Source: CAZLWA01 sp964563165
GTDB taxonomy: Bacteria > CLD3 > SB21
Length of the DNA: 26,719 nucleotides
Direction of reading: 5' to 3'
NCBI GenBank assembly: GCA_964563165.1
Contig: CAZLWA010000042.1
Coordinates: forward strand, 1 to 26,719
Of the stretch, positions 17,835 through 24,745 are shown one piece after another. The stretch's first letter is position 1; the number at the start of each line of letters is the position of its first letter. Under the pieces are notes generated by a model. The model saw only the letters and a list, made by a program, of their open reading frames with translations, was not told the DNA's origin and did not search any database. A program made the translations under genes and the position numbers.

Positions 17835-19493
17835 ATGAATACGGTTGATATGCGCAGTATGAAGAACCTTTTGGCCGTGAAGCGGCCGCGTACCGGGCGA
17901 ATAATATATTTTCTTCTGTTCGCATCGGCTGCCGCGTGCATGAGCTTCCTGATCTTCCGGCATCCGTCGGCGCCGTTCTATTCAGTGGCTTTTCAACAGG
18001 ATTCCACGGCACGGCGAGCGGCGCAAGACACCGTGCGGTCTCAATCTACCGGCCGGGATTCCGTTGAACGCGTCAGCGCGATCATTCAGCGCGTGTTCCT
18101 CGAGACGCGCCGGTTGATCGAACGCCGGTCTCAGCTTCCGGTCAAATTCATCAACGACGGATATATCATCGTCATCGACCCGGGGCACGGCGGTACGAAA
18201 TATATCGACAAAGGTTCGACGGTAACTTTGGACGGGGTCGACTACAACGAGAATGACGTCGTATGGAATTATGCCGTTGCGATCGAACAAAAGCTGCTTG
18301 CCGCCGGTTACGAGTCGGTCAAGAAAACCAAGAACGCCGCTGCCGATTCCACGCTGTCCATTTACAACCGCGCCGACATTGCCAACGCGATCGCCAAAGA
18401 GGCGGGGAAAAAAATAATTTTTATCAGTCTGCATTGGAATAATTTTGAAGACCAGACGATCAAGGGGGCGGAAATTTATATCAAAGAACAGTATAATTCC
18501 AGATCGCGCAAGCTCGCCGAGTACATTCAAGGCGGCCTGATGCAGGTCATGGGCGCACACGGCAAAGGGCTGGAAACTACGGGCATCGTCGAACGCGATT
18601 ACAAAGTGCTGCGCGAAGTGGATACCGGCGCGCTGATCGAGCTGGGTTTTGCCAGCAACCCCAACGATCTGAGTAAGATCATTTACCGGCAAGGAGACGT
18701 CGTGCGGGCGATCTTTGAAGGCCTGGATGCCTTTGCCACGTATCTGCAATCCCTCGACAAGAACAGCGCGGACAACGGGCACGACGAAAACAAAACGAAG
18801 GATGAAAGGATATTCGCCGCGCTCAAGAACTTTCCTCAGGATTGGTCGTGGCGCAAGGCAGATATGACCCAACTCACAAAGGACCTGTTGAAACAGTATA
18901 ACGGCATTTACGATTATGAAACGAACGATAAAAAAATTTATCTCACGTTCGACTGCGGATACGAAAACGGCAACACGGTTAAAATTCTTGATGTCTTGAA
19001 GGCGGATAGTGTGAAAGCCTGCTTTTTTATAACCGGCGCGTATTTGAAATATAATAAAGAACTCGTCGAACGCATGATCCGCGAAGGGCATGTGATCGGC
19101 AATCATTCGCAAAATCATATCGGAATGCCCAAATTAAAAGTCAGCGAAATGAAAGAAGAAATTCTCGCTCTCGAAAGGGAATTCTATGATCTATTTGAGC
19201 GGAAAATGACTTATTTTCGCCCGCCGAGCGGCGAATACAGCGTACGCAGTTTGGCGGTCTCCGCTTCGCTGGGTTACAAGAATGTTTTTTGGAGTTTGGC
19301 GTACGACGATTGGGATGTCAATATACAGCGCGGAAAAGACTTTGCGTACAATAAAATTATGAAAGGCGTTTATCCCGGTGTCATCCTGCTCCTGCATGCG
19401 GTTTCCAAAGACAACGCCGACGCGCTGGATTCGATCATCAAAGATCTGAGAAAAGAAGGCTATCAATTTAAAGCCCTGGACGATATTCAGTGA
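17835..19493 (+). CDS. Fused CwlD-type N-acetylmuramoyl-L-alanine amidase and PdaA-type deacetylase
   Basis: The 552-residue protein has a signal anchor (22-41), a linker and an Amidase_3 domain (about 109-305). A PdaA-like polysaccharide deacetylase follows (about 330-552). The amidase is intact: His118 (DPGHGG), Glu139, His200 (SLHWN) and catalytic Glu269 (IELGFASN). The deacetylase has TFDCGYENG (371-379, Asp373 as base), metal ligands His424 and His428 (GNHSQNH), RPPSGEYS (462-469), FWSLAYDDWDVN and LLLHAVSKDNADALD. These motifs, including G-Y-E-N-G and the H-x-V-S-x-D-N-A-x-A-L-D end, match PdaA rather than general chitin deacetylases. In Bacillus spores CwlD removes the stem peptide and PdaA deacetylates the muramic acid to give muramic delta-lactam. 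The fusion would put both steps in one periplasmic, membrane-anchored enzyme. The lactam-forming role is inference. Confidence 0.93.
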   Translation: MNTVDMRSMKNLLAVKRPRTGRIIYFLLFASAAACMSFLIFRHPSAPFYSVAFQQDSTARRAAQDTVRSQSTGRDSVERVSAIIQRVFLETRRLIERRSQLPVKFINDGYIIVIDPGHGGTKYIDKGSTVTLDGVDYNENDVVWNYAVAIEQKLLAAGYESVKKTKNAAADSTLSIYNRADIANAIAKEAGKKIIFISLHWNNFEDQTIKGAEIYIKEQYNSRSRKLAEYIQGGLMQVMGAHGKGLETTGIVERDYKVLREVDTGALIELGFASNPNDLSKIIYRQGDVVRAIFEGLDAFATYLQSLDKNSADNGHDENKTKDERIFAALKNFPQDWSWRKADMTQLTKDLLKQYNGIYDYETNDKKIYLTFDCGYENGNTVKILDVLKADSVKACFFITGAYLKYNKELVERMIREGHVIGNHSQNHIGMPKLKVSEMKEEILALEREFYDLFERKMTYFRPPSGEYSVRSLAVSASLGYKNVFWSLAYDDWDVNIQRGKDFAYNKIMKGVYPGVILLLHAVSKDNADALDSIIKDLRKEGYQFKALDDIQ

Positions 19494-19538
19494 AAATCTC
19501 AAACCGCCCTTGTACCTGCCAATGACTGATCATTTTAG

Positions 19539-19817
19539 TTAGGATTGAGCTTCCACAATCTGTACCCCCACTGCACGGCATAAAGCCAATACACTAATAC
19601 AGCCCCAGAGACCCGGCGTGTATTCTTTGATCGCTCCGCAGCCCAGCGGTTTTTCATTTTCATAAGCTACCACTGCAAATTTTATTTTATCAATTTTGTT
19701 GAATTGAGCGTAGAAGGGATGATCCTCTCCGTCTCTTTCAGCTAATTCGGCATCAAGATCCCTTACGAGTTCTATGAAATCCGGATTTTTAGAATCCGTT
19801 CTTATAATGCGCACCAT
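19539..19817 (-). pseudogene. Truncated GNAT-family acetyltransferase
   Basis: The first 66 or so residues read as the start of a GNAT acetyltransferase (EDHPFYAQFNKIDKIKFAVVAYENEKPLGCGAIKEY). The sequence then changes to 26 residues that do not fit the family (from TPGLWGC to VEAQS) and stops. The acetyl-CoA loop (R/Q-x-x-G-x-G/A) and the whole second half are absent. Only 45 bases separate it from the neighbouring gene, so the missing half is not nearby in another frame. It is best seen as a deletion or insertion remnant at the edge of the accessory block. Confidence 0.8.
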
Positions 19818-19870
19818 TTTTATTGAGATTACTCAGCCGGCAGGCCGACAGTCGGAATGCGCCGTTTGGT

Positions 19871-19950
19871 CCCCTCCTCAGTTGAGGCCTGTCCTGAGTC
19901 TTTCGACTTGGCTCAGGATAAACTCCGCCGAAGGAAGGGGTGGTTATCCG
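19871..19950. repeat. Palindromic repeat, diverged copy with internal insertion
   Basis: The copy begins with the CCCCTCCTC arm (19871-19879), a short loop and GAGG (19884-19887). About 49 bases follow that do not belong to the palindrome, containing CCTGAGTCTTTCGACTTGGC and CTCAGGA. The element resumes with GGGGTGGTTAT near 19937. It is the same family as the copies at 21533, 22483 and 22841. Confidence 0.7.
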
Positions 19951-19960
19951 TGCGATCCGG

Positions 19961-20155
19961 CTATTGTTTTGACTCGAACAGCTTGAAGATCGCGATTTGA
20001 CTCGGACAGATACCTGTGACAGCGGCAAACACAATACCTGCTGCGGGCACATAAAGCAGCCAGTGTATGTTTGCGAATCCCGTGAGATAAATTCCTAACC
20101 AGATGATTACGCCGTAAAACGCGAACCATGCCCGCATTGAATTAGATGCTTTCAT
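19961..20155 (-). CDS. Small two-helix membrane protein (DUF2892-like)
   Basis: The 64-residue protein has two hydrophobic helices, FAFYGVIIWLGIYLTGF and WLLYVPAAGIVFAAVTGICP, and ends in a short charged tail. The short Gly-Ile-Cys-Pro motif after the second helix recalls small YgaP/DUF2892-type membrane proteins, but the match is loose. AAAGGA precedes the ATG at a good distance. The function is unknown. The DoxX-like gene lies upstream on the same strand, 127 bases away. Confidence 0.7.
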   Translation of the reverse strand: MKASNSMRAWFAFYGVIIWLGIYLTGFANIHWLLYVPAAGIVFAAVTGICPSQIAIFKLFESKQ

Positions 20156-20282
20156 TGTCTTGATCCTTTCTTATGAGTGGTTACAATTTGCAAGCGCTTA
20201 CCGATATCTACTTTGTCAAACTATCCGCCAAAGTGCTCCAGCAATGCCGAAGGGTTAGGTCGTGAAATTCGGCATTAGAATC

Positions 20283-20756
20283 TTATTTGGCTTTAGCCGA
20301 AACTTTCAGTCGTATTCCGAAGAAATAAACCCAGGCTATGAAAAATACCTGCAGCGGGATCCTGAACCATAGATAGTCCGGCCCGGGGCCGGTATCATTT
20401 CCGGTCTGAAGATCGATATGGTTCAACGCCGCGTGTATATTTGCAGGAAGAATAAGTAAGAAGAAAATAATAAGTAACCAGGCTGTCATATGCTGAAATC
20501 GAAAAACGAGAAGTCCGAACGCCGCACAAATTTCGAGTATACCCGTTATGTAAACAAGTTCCTTTTTGAACGGAATAAGATCGGGCATCATCATGATCAT
20601 TCCCTGCGTAAAAACAAAATGCCCTATGCCTGTCAACAGAAGCATGACCGACATAGCCATTCTGCCTGATAAGGAATAATCGAATGCTTTCGTAAAATAT
20701 TTAGTGACAACTAAACTGATTATGAATACTCCAAACAGTATATATAGCAGCTGCAT
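20283..20756 (-). CDS. DoxX-like membrane protein
   Basis: The 157-residue protein has four to five membrane helices, with the DoxX-family features LLLTGIGHF, a following M-M-P-x-L-I-P-F segment, VYITGILEICAAFGLLV and FFLLILPANIHAAL. DoxX-like proteins are small inner-membrane proteins of broad and mostly uncertain function. AAGGAAG precedes the ATG. It lies between the HigBA module and a small membrane protein, in the accessory block. Confidence 0.88.
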   Translation of the reverse strand: MQLLYILFGVFIISLVVTKYFTKAFDYSLSGRMAMSVMLLLTGIGHFVFTQGMIMMMPDLIPFKKELVYITGILEICAAFGLLVFRFQHMTAWLLIIFFLLILPANIHAALNHIDLQTGNDTGPGPDYLWFRIPLQVFFIAWVYFFGIRLKVSAKAK

Positions 20757-20786
20757 TTCTTCTTCCTTTAGGGCAGGACCCGAAAT

Positions 20787-21104
20787 TTACGCATGTTCCA
20801 TTTTTCGTCGCGAGATCTTTGAATGAGATTGGATACGATTGAGCTCCTTTTCAATCGTCTTACTTTCCTCCTCCAGATCATAATCCGCCTGCAGTCCAAG
20901 CCAAAATTGCGGAGAATTCTCAAAATACCTGCTCAATCGTAATGCGGTATCGGCTGAAATTCCCCGCCTTCCCCTTATGATTTCGGATATCCTTGTTTGC
21001 GGAATATCCGTTTCCTTTGAAAGTTGATACGCCGTTATTTTGAAGGGTTTGATGAATTCCTCATCAAGAATTTCACCCGGATGAATATTTCTGATCTTTT
21101 TCAT
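20787..21104 (-). CDS. higA: HigA-family antitoxin
   Basis: HigA antitoxins bind and neutralise the HigB RNase and repress their own operon. The 105-residue protein starts with the family signature IHPGEILDEEFIKPF. A helix-turn-helix follows (ITAYQLSKETDIPQTRISEIIRGRRGI, about 23-49), then ADTALRLSRYFENSPQFWLGLQADYDLE. AAGGAA precedes the ATG. It follows the toxin gene by 24 bases, the usual toxin-first order of higBA. Confidence 0.95.
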   Translation of the reverse strand: MKKIRNIHPGEILDEEFIKPFKITAYQLSKETDIPQTRISEIIRGRRGISADTALRLSRYFENSPQFWLGLQADYDLEEESKTIEKELNRIQSHSKISRRKMEHA

Positions 21105-21128
21105 CTGTACATTCCTTGTAAAATGAAT

Positions 21129-21410
21129 TTAATGATAATCAACTATATCAACATTATAGGCGTTCCCATCTCTCCACTCAAAGCAGATTCGCCACTGATC
21201 GTTAATTCGAACACTCCATTGCCCTATTCTATCTCCTTTTAACGGTTCAAGGTGATTCGACGGCGGTATCCGAAGATCATGGATTGAATACGAGTTGTTG
21301 ATCATACGCAATTTACGTCGAATGATATCCTGAATATTTGCAGGCAGTTTCCTGGAATAGTCGCCCTTCCATATACCCTCGGCTTTTTTCGAATGGAACG
21401 ATACTATCAT
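21129..21410 (-). CDS. higB: HigB-family toxin (RelE superfamily mRNA interferase)
   Basis: HigB toxins cut mRNA on the ribosome. The 93-residue protein matches the HigB/RelE fold: a helical N-terminal half, LRIPPSNHLEPLKGDRIGQWSVRINDQWRICF, then WRDGNAYNVDIVDYH at the C-terminus. The conserved RIN-x-Q-W-R-I-x-F segment and final His are present, so it looks intact. The ATG at 21410 has no ribosome site and lies six bases after a -10 box, which suggests a leaderless transcript. Confidence 0.95.
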   Translation of the reverse strand: MIVSFHSKKAEGIWKGDYSRKLPANIQDIIRRKLRMINNSYSIHDLRIPPSNHLEPLKGDRIGQWSVRINDQWRICFEWRDGNAYNVDIVDYH

Positions 21411-21416
21411 AAAGCA

Positions 21417-21445
21417 ATACTAACGATAAACGGGAGTAAAGTCAA
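21417..21445 (-). promoter_or_regulatory. Promoter for higBA, probably leaderless
   Basis: On the minus strand TTGACT (plus 21440-21445) and TAGTAT (plus 21417-21422) are exactly 17 bases apart. The higB ATG begins seven bases after the -10 box, about where transcription would start. Repeated TATCGTT-like bases within and after the promoter (TTATCGTTAGTA and AGTATCGTTCC) may be part of a HigA operator, which is inference. Confidence 0.65.
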
Positions 21446-21532
21446 GTTAAAACTATATACTCGGATCATTCGAAAAACTCTGATCCACGACCTGACCTTA
21501 GATGCACTCGGAGCTGCGGTCACGGCAATGTT

Positions 21533-21588
21533 CCCTCCTCAAATGAGGAGGGTGGCCTGCGCCAGACCTGTCAGCCTCTGGGTGGTTA
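21533..21588. repeat. Palindromic repeat, diverged copy with altered second hairpin
   Basis: Arms CCCTCCTC and GAGGAGGG pair around AAAT (21533-21552). The second part should read GGCCGAAGGCC but is GGCC followed by TGCGCCAGACCTGTCAGCC, then GGGTGGTTAT. Downstream to about 21700 the region holds other intergenic repeat text (GAAATACACGAAATGACACG, CCACGGAGGCACAAAGACAC). No gene is seen from 21411 to 21792. Confidence 0.75.
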
Positions 21589-21792
21589 TGCCGGCCCACG
21601 AAATACACGAAATGACACGAAAATAATACATTTTACCACGGAGGCACAAAGACACTGAGAAAGGAAATAAATACTCTGTGTCTCGGTGACTCAGTGGTAA
21701 ATTCTTTTCTTGAATTGTTTCGCGTATTTCGCGGGCAAGGACTCAGGGGATGCACACGTCGCGACGTATGTTTAGCCGGCCGCCCGCAAAAA

Positions 21793-22416
21793 TTAAAACA
21801 TTCCGCCGACGGAGATGCCTATCACTCCGGTCGCATCCCCTTCCACCTTTCGATAACCATAATTCACATTGATCAGCAACCGCGTGCCCGGGCTTAGGTT
21901 GAAACCATAACCGCCGCCAACGAGAAACCCTATTCCATTATTGCTGGAATCATTGTTCCCGTCAGAATCGCTCACGGCGAGTTTCGCAATTCCCACGTCT
22001 CCCCTTACGAAAAAACCTTTGCCGATGGTATTGTTAAAATAATGCATCGTACTCGCGGCAAGAGTATATTGATTGATCTGAAACCACTCTACCTGGAAGA
22101 GGACGGCCTGGTAGATAAATCTGTCGGCAGCCCCGTTAATAACAACACCGACTGCCGTATGATGATTATTGACCGGCCAGTAAAATCCAAACATATCCAA
22201 AGAAAGCCGGACCCTGCTTGCTCCCGGCACATTATCTAGCGCATCTAATGCACTCTGCAGATCGCCTGGATATTGAGTGGCTGCATAACCCAATCCCCAA
22301 TACGTGTACCATCCTTCCTTTTTATTCGTTTCCTCCTGCGCCTGTTTCGTTCCTTCCTGCGTAAAACCGGTCGTCGAGATCATCGACAACGCAAACAACA
22401 TGATCACTGTCTTCAT
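21793..22416 (-). CDS. Outer-membrane beta-barrel protein
   Basis: The 207-residue protein has a signal peptide (KTVIMLFALSMISTTGFTQ, cleavage near TQ/EG) and then alternating strands: GWYTYWGLGYAATQYP, ASRVRLSLDMFGFYWPV, KGFFVRGDVGIAKLAV and GIGFLVGGGYGFNLSPGTRLLINVNYGYRKV. It ends in GVIGISVGGMF, with a terminal Phe typical of barrel proteins recognised by BamA. It resembles small eight-strand OmpW/OprF-like barrels, but the family is not certain. AAAGGGGG precedes the ATG. It is a single gene between two repeat regions. Confidence 0.88.
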   Translation of the reverse strand: MKTVIMLFALSMISTTGFTQEGTKQAQEETNKKEGWYTYWGLGYAATQYPGDLQSALDALDNVPGASRVRLSLDMFGFYWPVNNHHTAVGVVINGAADRFIYQAVLFQVEWFQINQYTLAASTMHYFNNTIGKGFFVRGDVGIAKLAVSDSDGNNDSSNNGIGFLVGGGYGFNLSPGTRLLINVNYGYRKVEGDATGVIGISVGGMF

Positions 22417-22482
22417 GGCAATCCCCCTTTCTGAGGTTTATACTTACTATCCGAGAACTGTATCGAAAGCTATAAGAAAACT

Positions 22483-22524
22483 CCCCTCCTCGTACGAGGA
22501 GGGGTGGCCGAAGGCCGAGGTGGT
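22483..22524. repeat. Double-hairpin palindromic repeat, full copy
   Basis: A perfect palindrome with arms CCCCTCCTC and GAGGAGGGG around GTAC (22483-22504) is followed by TGGCCGAAGGCCGAGGTGGT, whose GGCC-GAA-GGCC part forms a second hairpin. It is nearly identical to the copy at 22841-22882. Confidence 0.92.
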
Positions 22525-22529
22525 GCAGG

Positions 22530-22800
22530 GCGAATACCCTACCCCACTAAATACACGAACGAACACGAAAATAAAATAATTGACCGACAAAAAACGCGAT
22601 GAAAATTCGCCACGAGCCACAGAGTTTGACAAATACCAAATTCCAAAAACCAAATACCAAATAAAAACCAAATTACAAAAATCAAATATCAAAAATTCAA
22701 GCTCCAACAATCCATCATTCCATCAATCCAACATTCCAACAATCCATACTCCAACACTCCAAAAAGTCTCCGTGCCACCGTGCCTCCGTGGTTATTGTTT
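22530..22800. repeat. Low-complexity and repeat-derived intergenic text
   Basis: No gene is seen here. In order it holds AAATACACGAACGAACACG, a run of CAAATACCAAATTCC-type units (22627-22700), a run of ATTCCATCAATCCAAC-type units (22705-22765), and CCGTGCCACCGTGCCTCCGTGG. Open frames through this stretch encode only repeat-derived low-complexity protein. Confidence 0.8.
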
Positions 22801-22840
22801 CCCAAAACTCTTGCGGAAAACAAGAGTTGCCGGAAAAATT

Positions 22841-22882
22841 CCCCTCCTCGTACGAGGAGGGGTGGCCGAAGGCCGGGGTGGT
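22841..22882. repeat. Double-hairpin palindromic repeat, full copy
   Basis: The same CCCCTCCTC-GTAC-GAGGAGGGG palindrome (22841-22862) is followed by TGGCCGAAGGCCGGGGTGGT. It lies about 30 bases beyond the ancestral end of the decarboxylase gene and could act as its terminator structure, although no T tract is present. Confidence 0.92.
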
Positions 22883-22911
22883 ATTTGCACAAACCCAAAA
22901 CGGCTTCGCGA

Positions 22912-22992
22912 TCAGGCCATTCTATTCATCTCCTCCTTAGCTATCCTTATTATCGCATTTGCACTTTTGTCGATGTCTCCTTTTGTTGTCCG
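22912..22992 (-). pseudogene. Former C-terminal tail of the PLP decarboxylase
   Basis: Directly after the TGA at 22993-22995 the same frame stays open for 26 codons (RTTKGDIDKSANAI and onward) to a second TGA at 22912-22914. The family has W-x-T-T-x-x-D-x-x-x-S-x-x-A-I at this position, so the tail fits perfectly if the TGA replaced a TGG Trp codon. Confidence 0.8.
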
Positions 22993-24300
22993 TCATGAAG
23001 AAACGCTTATTCTCATCGCCGTTCGGCTCTTCCAGAGCGTGCCGCCGCAAAAGCAAGTTCCATCTTCCTGAACGCGCCTGATTATTTTATTGGTCAGATC
23101 CGGCTCGCCAAAGGATACGAGCACCTGATTTAAAACGACCTCGTTGAGCACTTCAAACCCGGCGCTTGTCAATTGCTTCGCAAAATCTGCGGCAAGATCA
23201 CAATTTCTATTTATCATATCCATGAGACCGTTTTTACCCAATGAACGCAATGCCGCCCAAATTTCGATTCCCCGCGCCCGCCTGGACATTTCAGGAACAA
23301 AATTACCGGGTTCGCGGCTACTCCCTTTAATTAAATACGCCGCGCTTGCGGACATGGCGGCGGCAAGAGCTTCTGCGTTTTTTACAAACACGATGCCGCT
23401 GTCGTATGGTACATTGAGCCATTTATGCCCATCGATGCCCCACGAATCCGCGTTCTCTATGCCTCTCGATAAATGTTTTCTTTCCGATGTCGCATTGGCC
23501 CAAAGCCCAAAAGCGCCGTCCACATGCACCCATGCCTTTTTCCTATGTGCAATTTCACATATTGATTCCGCCGGATCGAACGCGCCGGTATTGACATTTC
23601 CGGCCTGGATGCAGACTATCGTCGGCCCTGAAATATCCGGTATCAGGTCTGCTTTCATTCTTCCCTGTCTGTCGGTCGGAACCCGGACAACCCTGTTTTT
23701 TCCGAATCCAACCAAACTCAAAGCTTTTAGCATGCTTGCATGAACTTCTTCGCCGACAATAACCGTGATCGGCGGCGCGCCAAACAGGCCGTCCTCTTCC
23801 ACATTCCAGCCTTCTTTCTTAAGTAAAAAATGTCTTGCGGCGGCAAGGGCTGTAAAATTTGCCATCGTTGCGCCGGTCACAAACCCGACGGCCGTTTCCG
23901 GAGGCAGATGAAGCAGAGAGATCAGCCACTTTCGGCAAATTATTTCTATGTATTGTCCCAAAGGGGAAGAGACTTCCGAAAAAGCATTTTGATCCCACAC
24001 GCCCGCCATCAGGTTCGCTCCTAATGCGGCAGGCAATGAACCGCCGATAACAAACCCAAAATATCTGCTTCCCGTACTGGCCACGGTTGCCTGAGAGCCG
24101 AGACGATCCAGCTCATGAAGCACCATTTCCGGATCCATGGAAGGACCTTGAAGATCTACATCGAATTTACTTAAATTTACGAACGCTTCTTTGGTCGGGA
24201 AAACACTGCGTGTTTCGACGTTTTTTAAGTATATTTTTGCCTTTTCAGAAAATAGATCTATGATTTTATCTAATTCATTTTCAGTCATCATATTTCCCAT
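22993..24300 (-). CDS. Group II PLP-dependent amino-acid decarboxylase, C-terminally truncated
   Basis: The 435-residue protein belongs to the aromatic-L-amino-acid/glutamate decarboxylase family. Visible are FVTGATMANFTAL, the cofactor-stacking His188 (EEVHAS), VHVDGAFG with Asp261, and DGHKW with Lys293 holding the cofactor. The substrate is not clear. The frame stops at TGA right after RTAMRISVSS, where relatives continue with a Trp and about 25 more residues. Those residues are present beyond the stop, so the gene carries a nonsense mutation and the intact form would be about 462 residues. The catalytic core is complete, so some activity may remain. It sits alone in the accessory block, flanked by repeats. 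Confidence 0.93.
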   Translation of the reverse strand: MGNMMTENELDKIIDLFSEKAKIYLKNVETRSVFPTKEAFVNLSKFDVDLQGPSMDPEMVLHELDRLGSQATVASTGSRYFGFVIGGSLPAALGANLMAGVWDQNAFSEVSSPLGQYIEIICRKWLISLLHLPPETAVGFVTGATMANFTALAAARHFLLKKEGWNVEEDGLFGAPPITVIVGEEVHASMLKALSLVGFGKNRVVRVPTDRQGRMKADLIPDISGPTIVCIQAGNVNTGAFDPAESICEIAHRKKAWVHVDGAFGLWANATSERKHLSRGIENADSWGIDGHKWLNVPYDSGIVFVKNAEALAAAMSASAAYLIKGSSREPGNFVPEMSRRARGIEIWAALRSLGKNGLMDMINRNCDLAADFAKQLTSAGFEVLNEVVLNQVLVSFGEPDLTNKIIRRVQEDGTCFCGGTLWKSRTAMRISVSS

Positions 24301-24745
24301 TTATGTTTCTTTCCTTTTTATAATCCACTCACGGTTTGAAAATATAGGTAGATATATGGTGGTCAGAATTCTAAACCTCGACGGCTGGTCTGTGAAATTT
24401 GAACCCCATATGAGATGAAAAATTCCGATAAATTGATTCAAATCTAAATTCAGCGGTACCTAAAGTCAATTAAAAGTTTGCATACGAGGCTTGACACGCG
24501 GGCTACGCCAAAGGGCGTCATACGGTAGGTCCATCGATTCAGGGGATTCCTTTCCGCCTGAGGCGGATCGGAATGACCCCTCGGCTTCGCTCGGGGCAAG
24601 CTGCGGATTCGAAGTGATTGGGTGGCGCTCATTTAGGGGATCCCTCGTCGCCTCGAACGGCGACTCGGGATGACATTTTTAATTGGCATAAAAAGTTTTT
24701 CTTTGCTACTTTAATCGCAATTAATTTCCCGAAAGAAACTCTTTT
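24301..24745. repeat. Intergenic region with several hairpin repeats
   Basis: No gene is seen in these 445 bases. From about 24500 to 24680 several imperfect repeat units occur: CCGCCTGAGGCGG (a perfect short palindrome) inside GGATTCC...GGAATGAC, then CCCCTCGGCTTCGCTCGGGG. Last comes TCGCC-TCGAAC-GGCGA inside GGATCCC...GGGATGACA. The paired GGA-T-CC/GGGATGACA-type borders suggest small mobile palindromic elements. The ubiE promoter must lie in the last 60 AT-rich bases. Confidence 0.65.

Noticed and set aside
17982..19118. Open frame of 378 codons on the minus strand
   Set aside because: It lies antisense to the amidase-deacetylase fusion, whose catalytic motifs are all on the plus strand.
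19539..19620. Integron attC site
   Set aside because: GTTAGGA does not match the GTTRRRY core and no paired core site was found.
19789..20052. Open frame of 87 codons on the minus strand
   Set aside because: It spans a palindromic repeat and overlaps the better supported 64-residue membrane protein in another frame.
22993..22995. UGA read as tryptophan (alternative code)
   Set aside because: glnB, argS and the amidase fusion end in UGA, and prfB uses UGA in its own frameshift control, so UGA is a normal stop here.
22580..23071. Open frame of 163 codons on the plus strand
   Set aside because: It translates low-complexity repeats and the palindromic element (LLVRGGVAEGRGG), then runs antisense into the decarboxylase tail.
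24301..24745. tRNA or other structured RNA gene
   Set aside because: The hairpins are short repeat palindromes; no TPsiC-like GGTTCGAATCC or cloverleaf was seen here or in other gaps.
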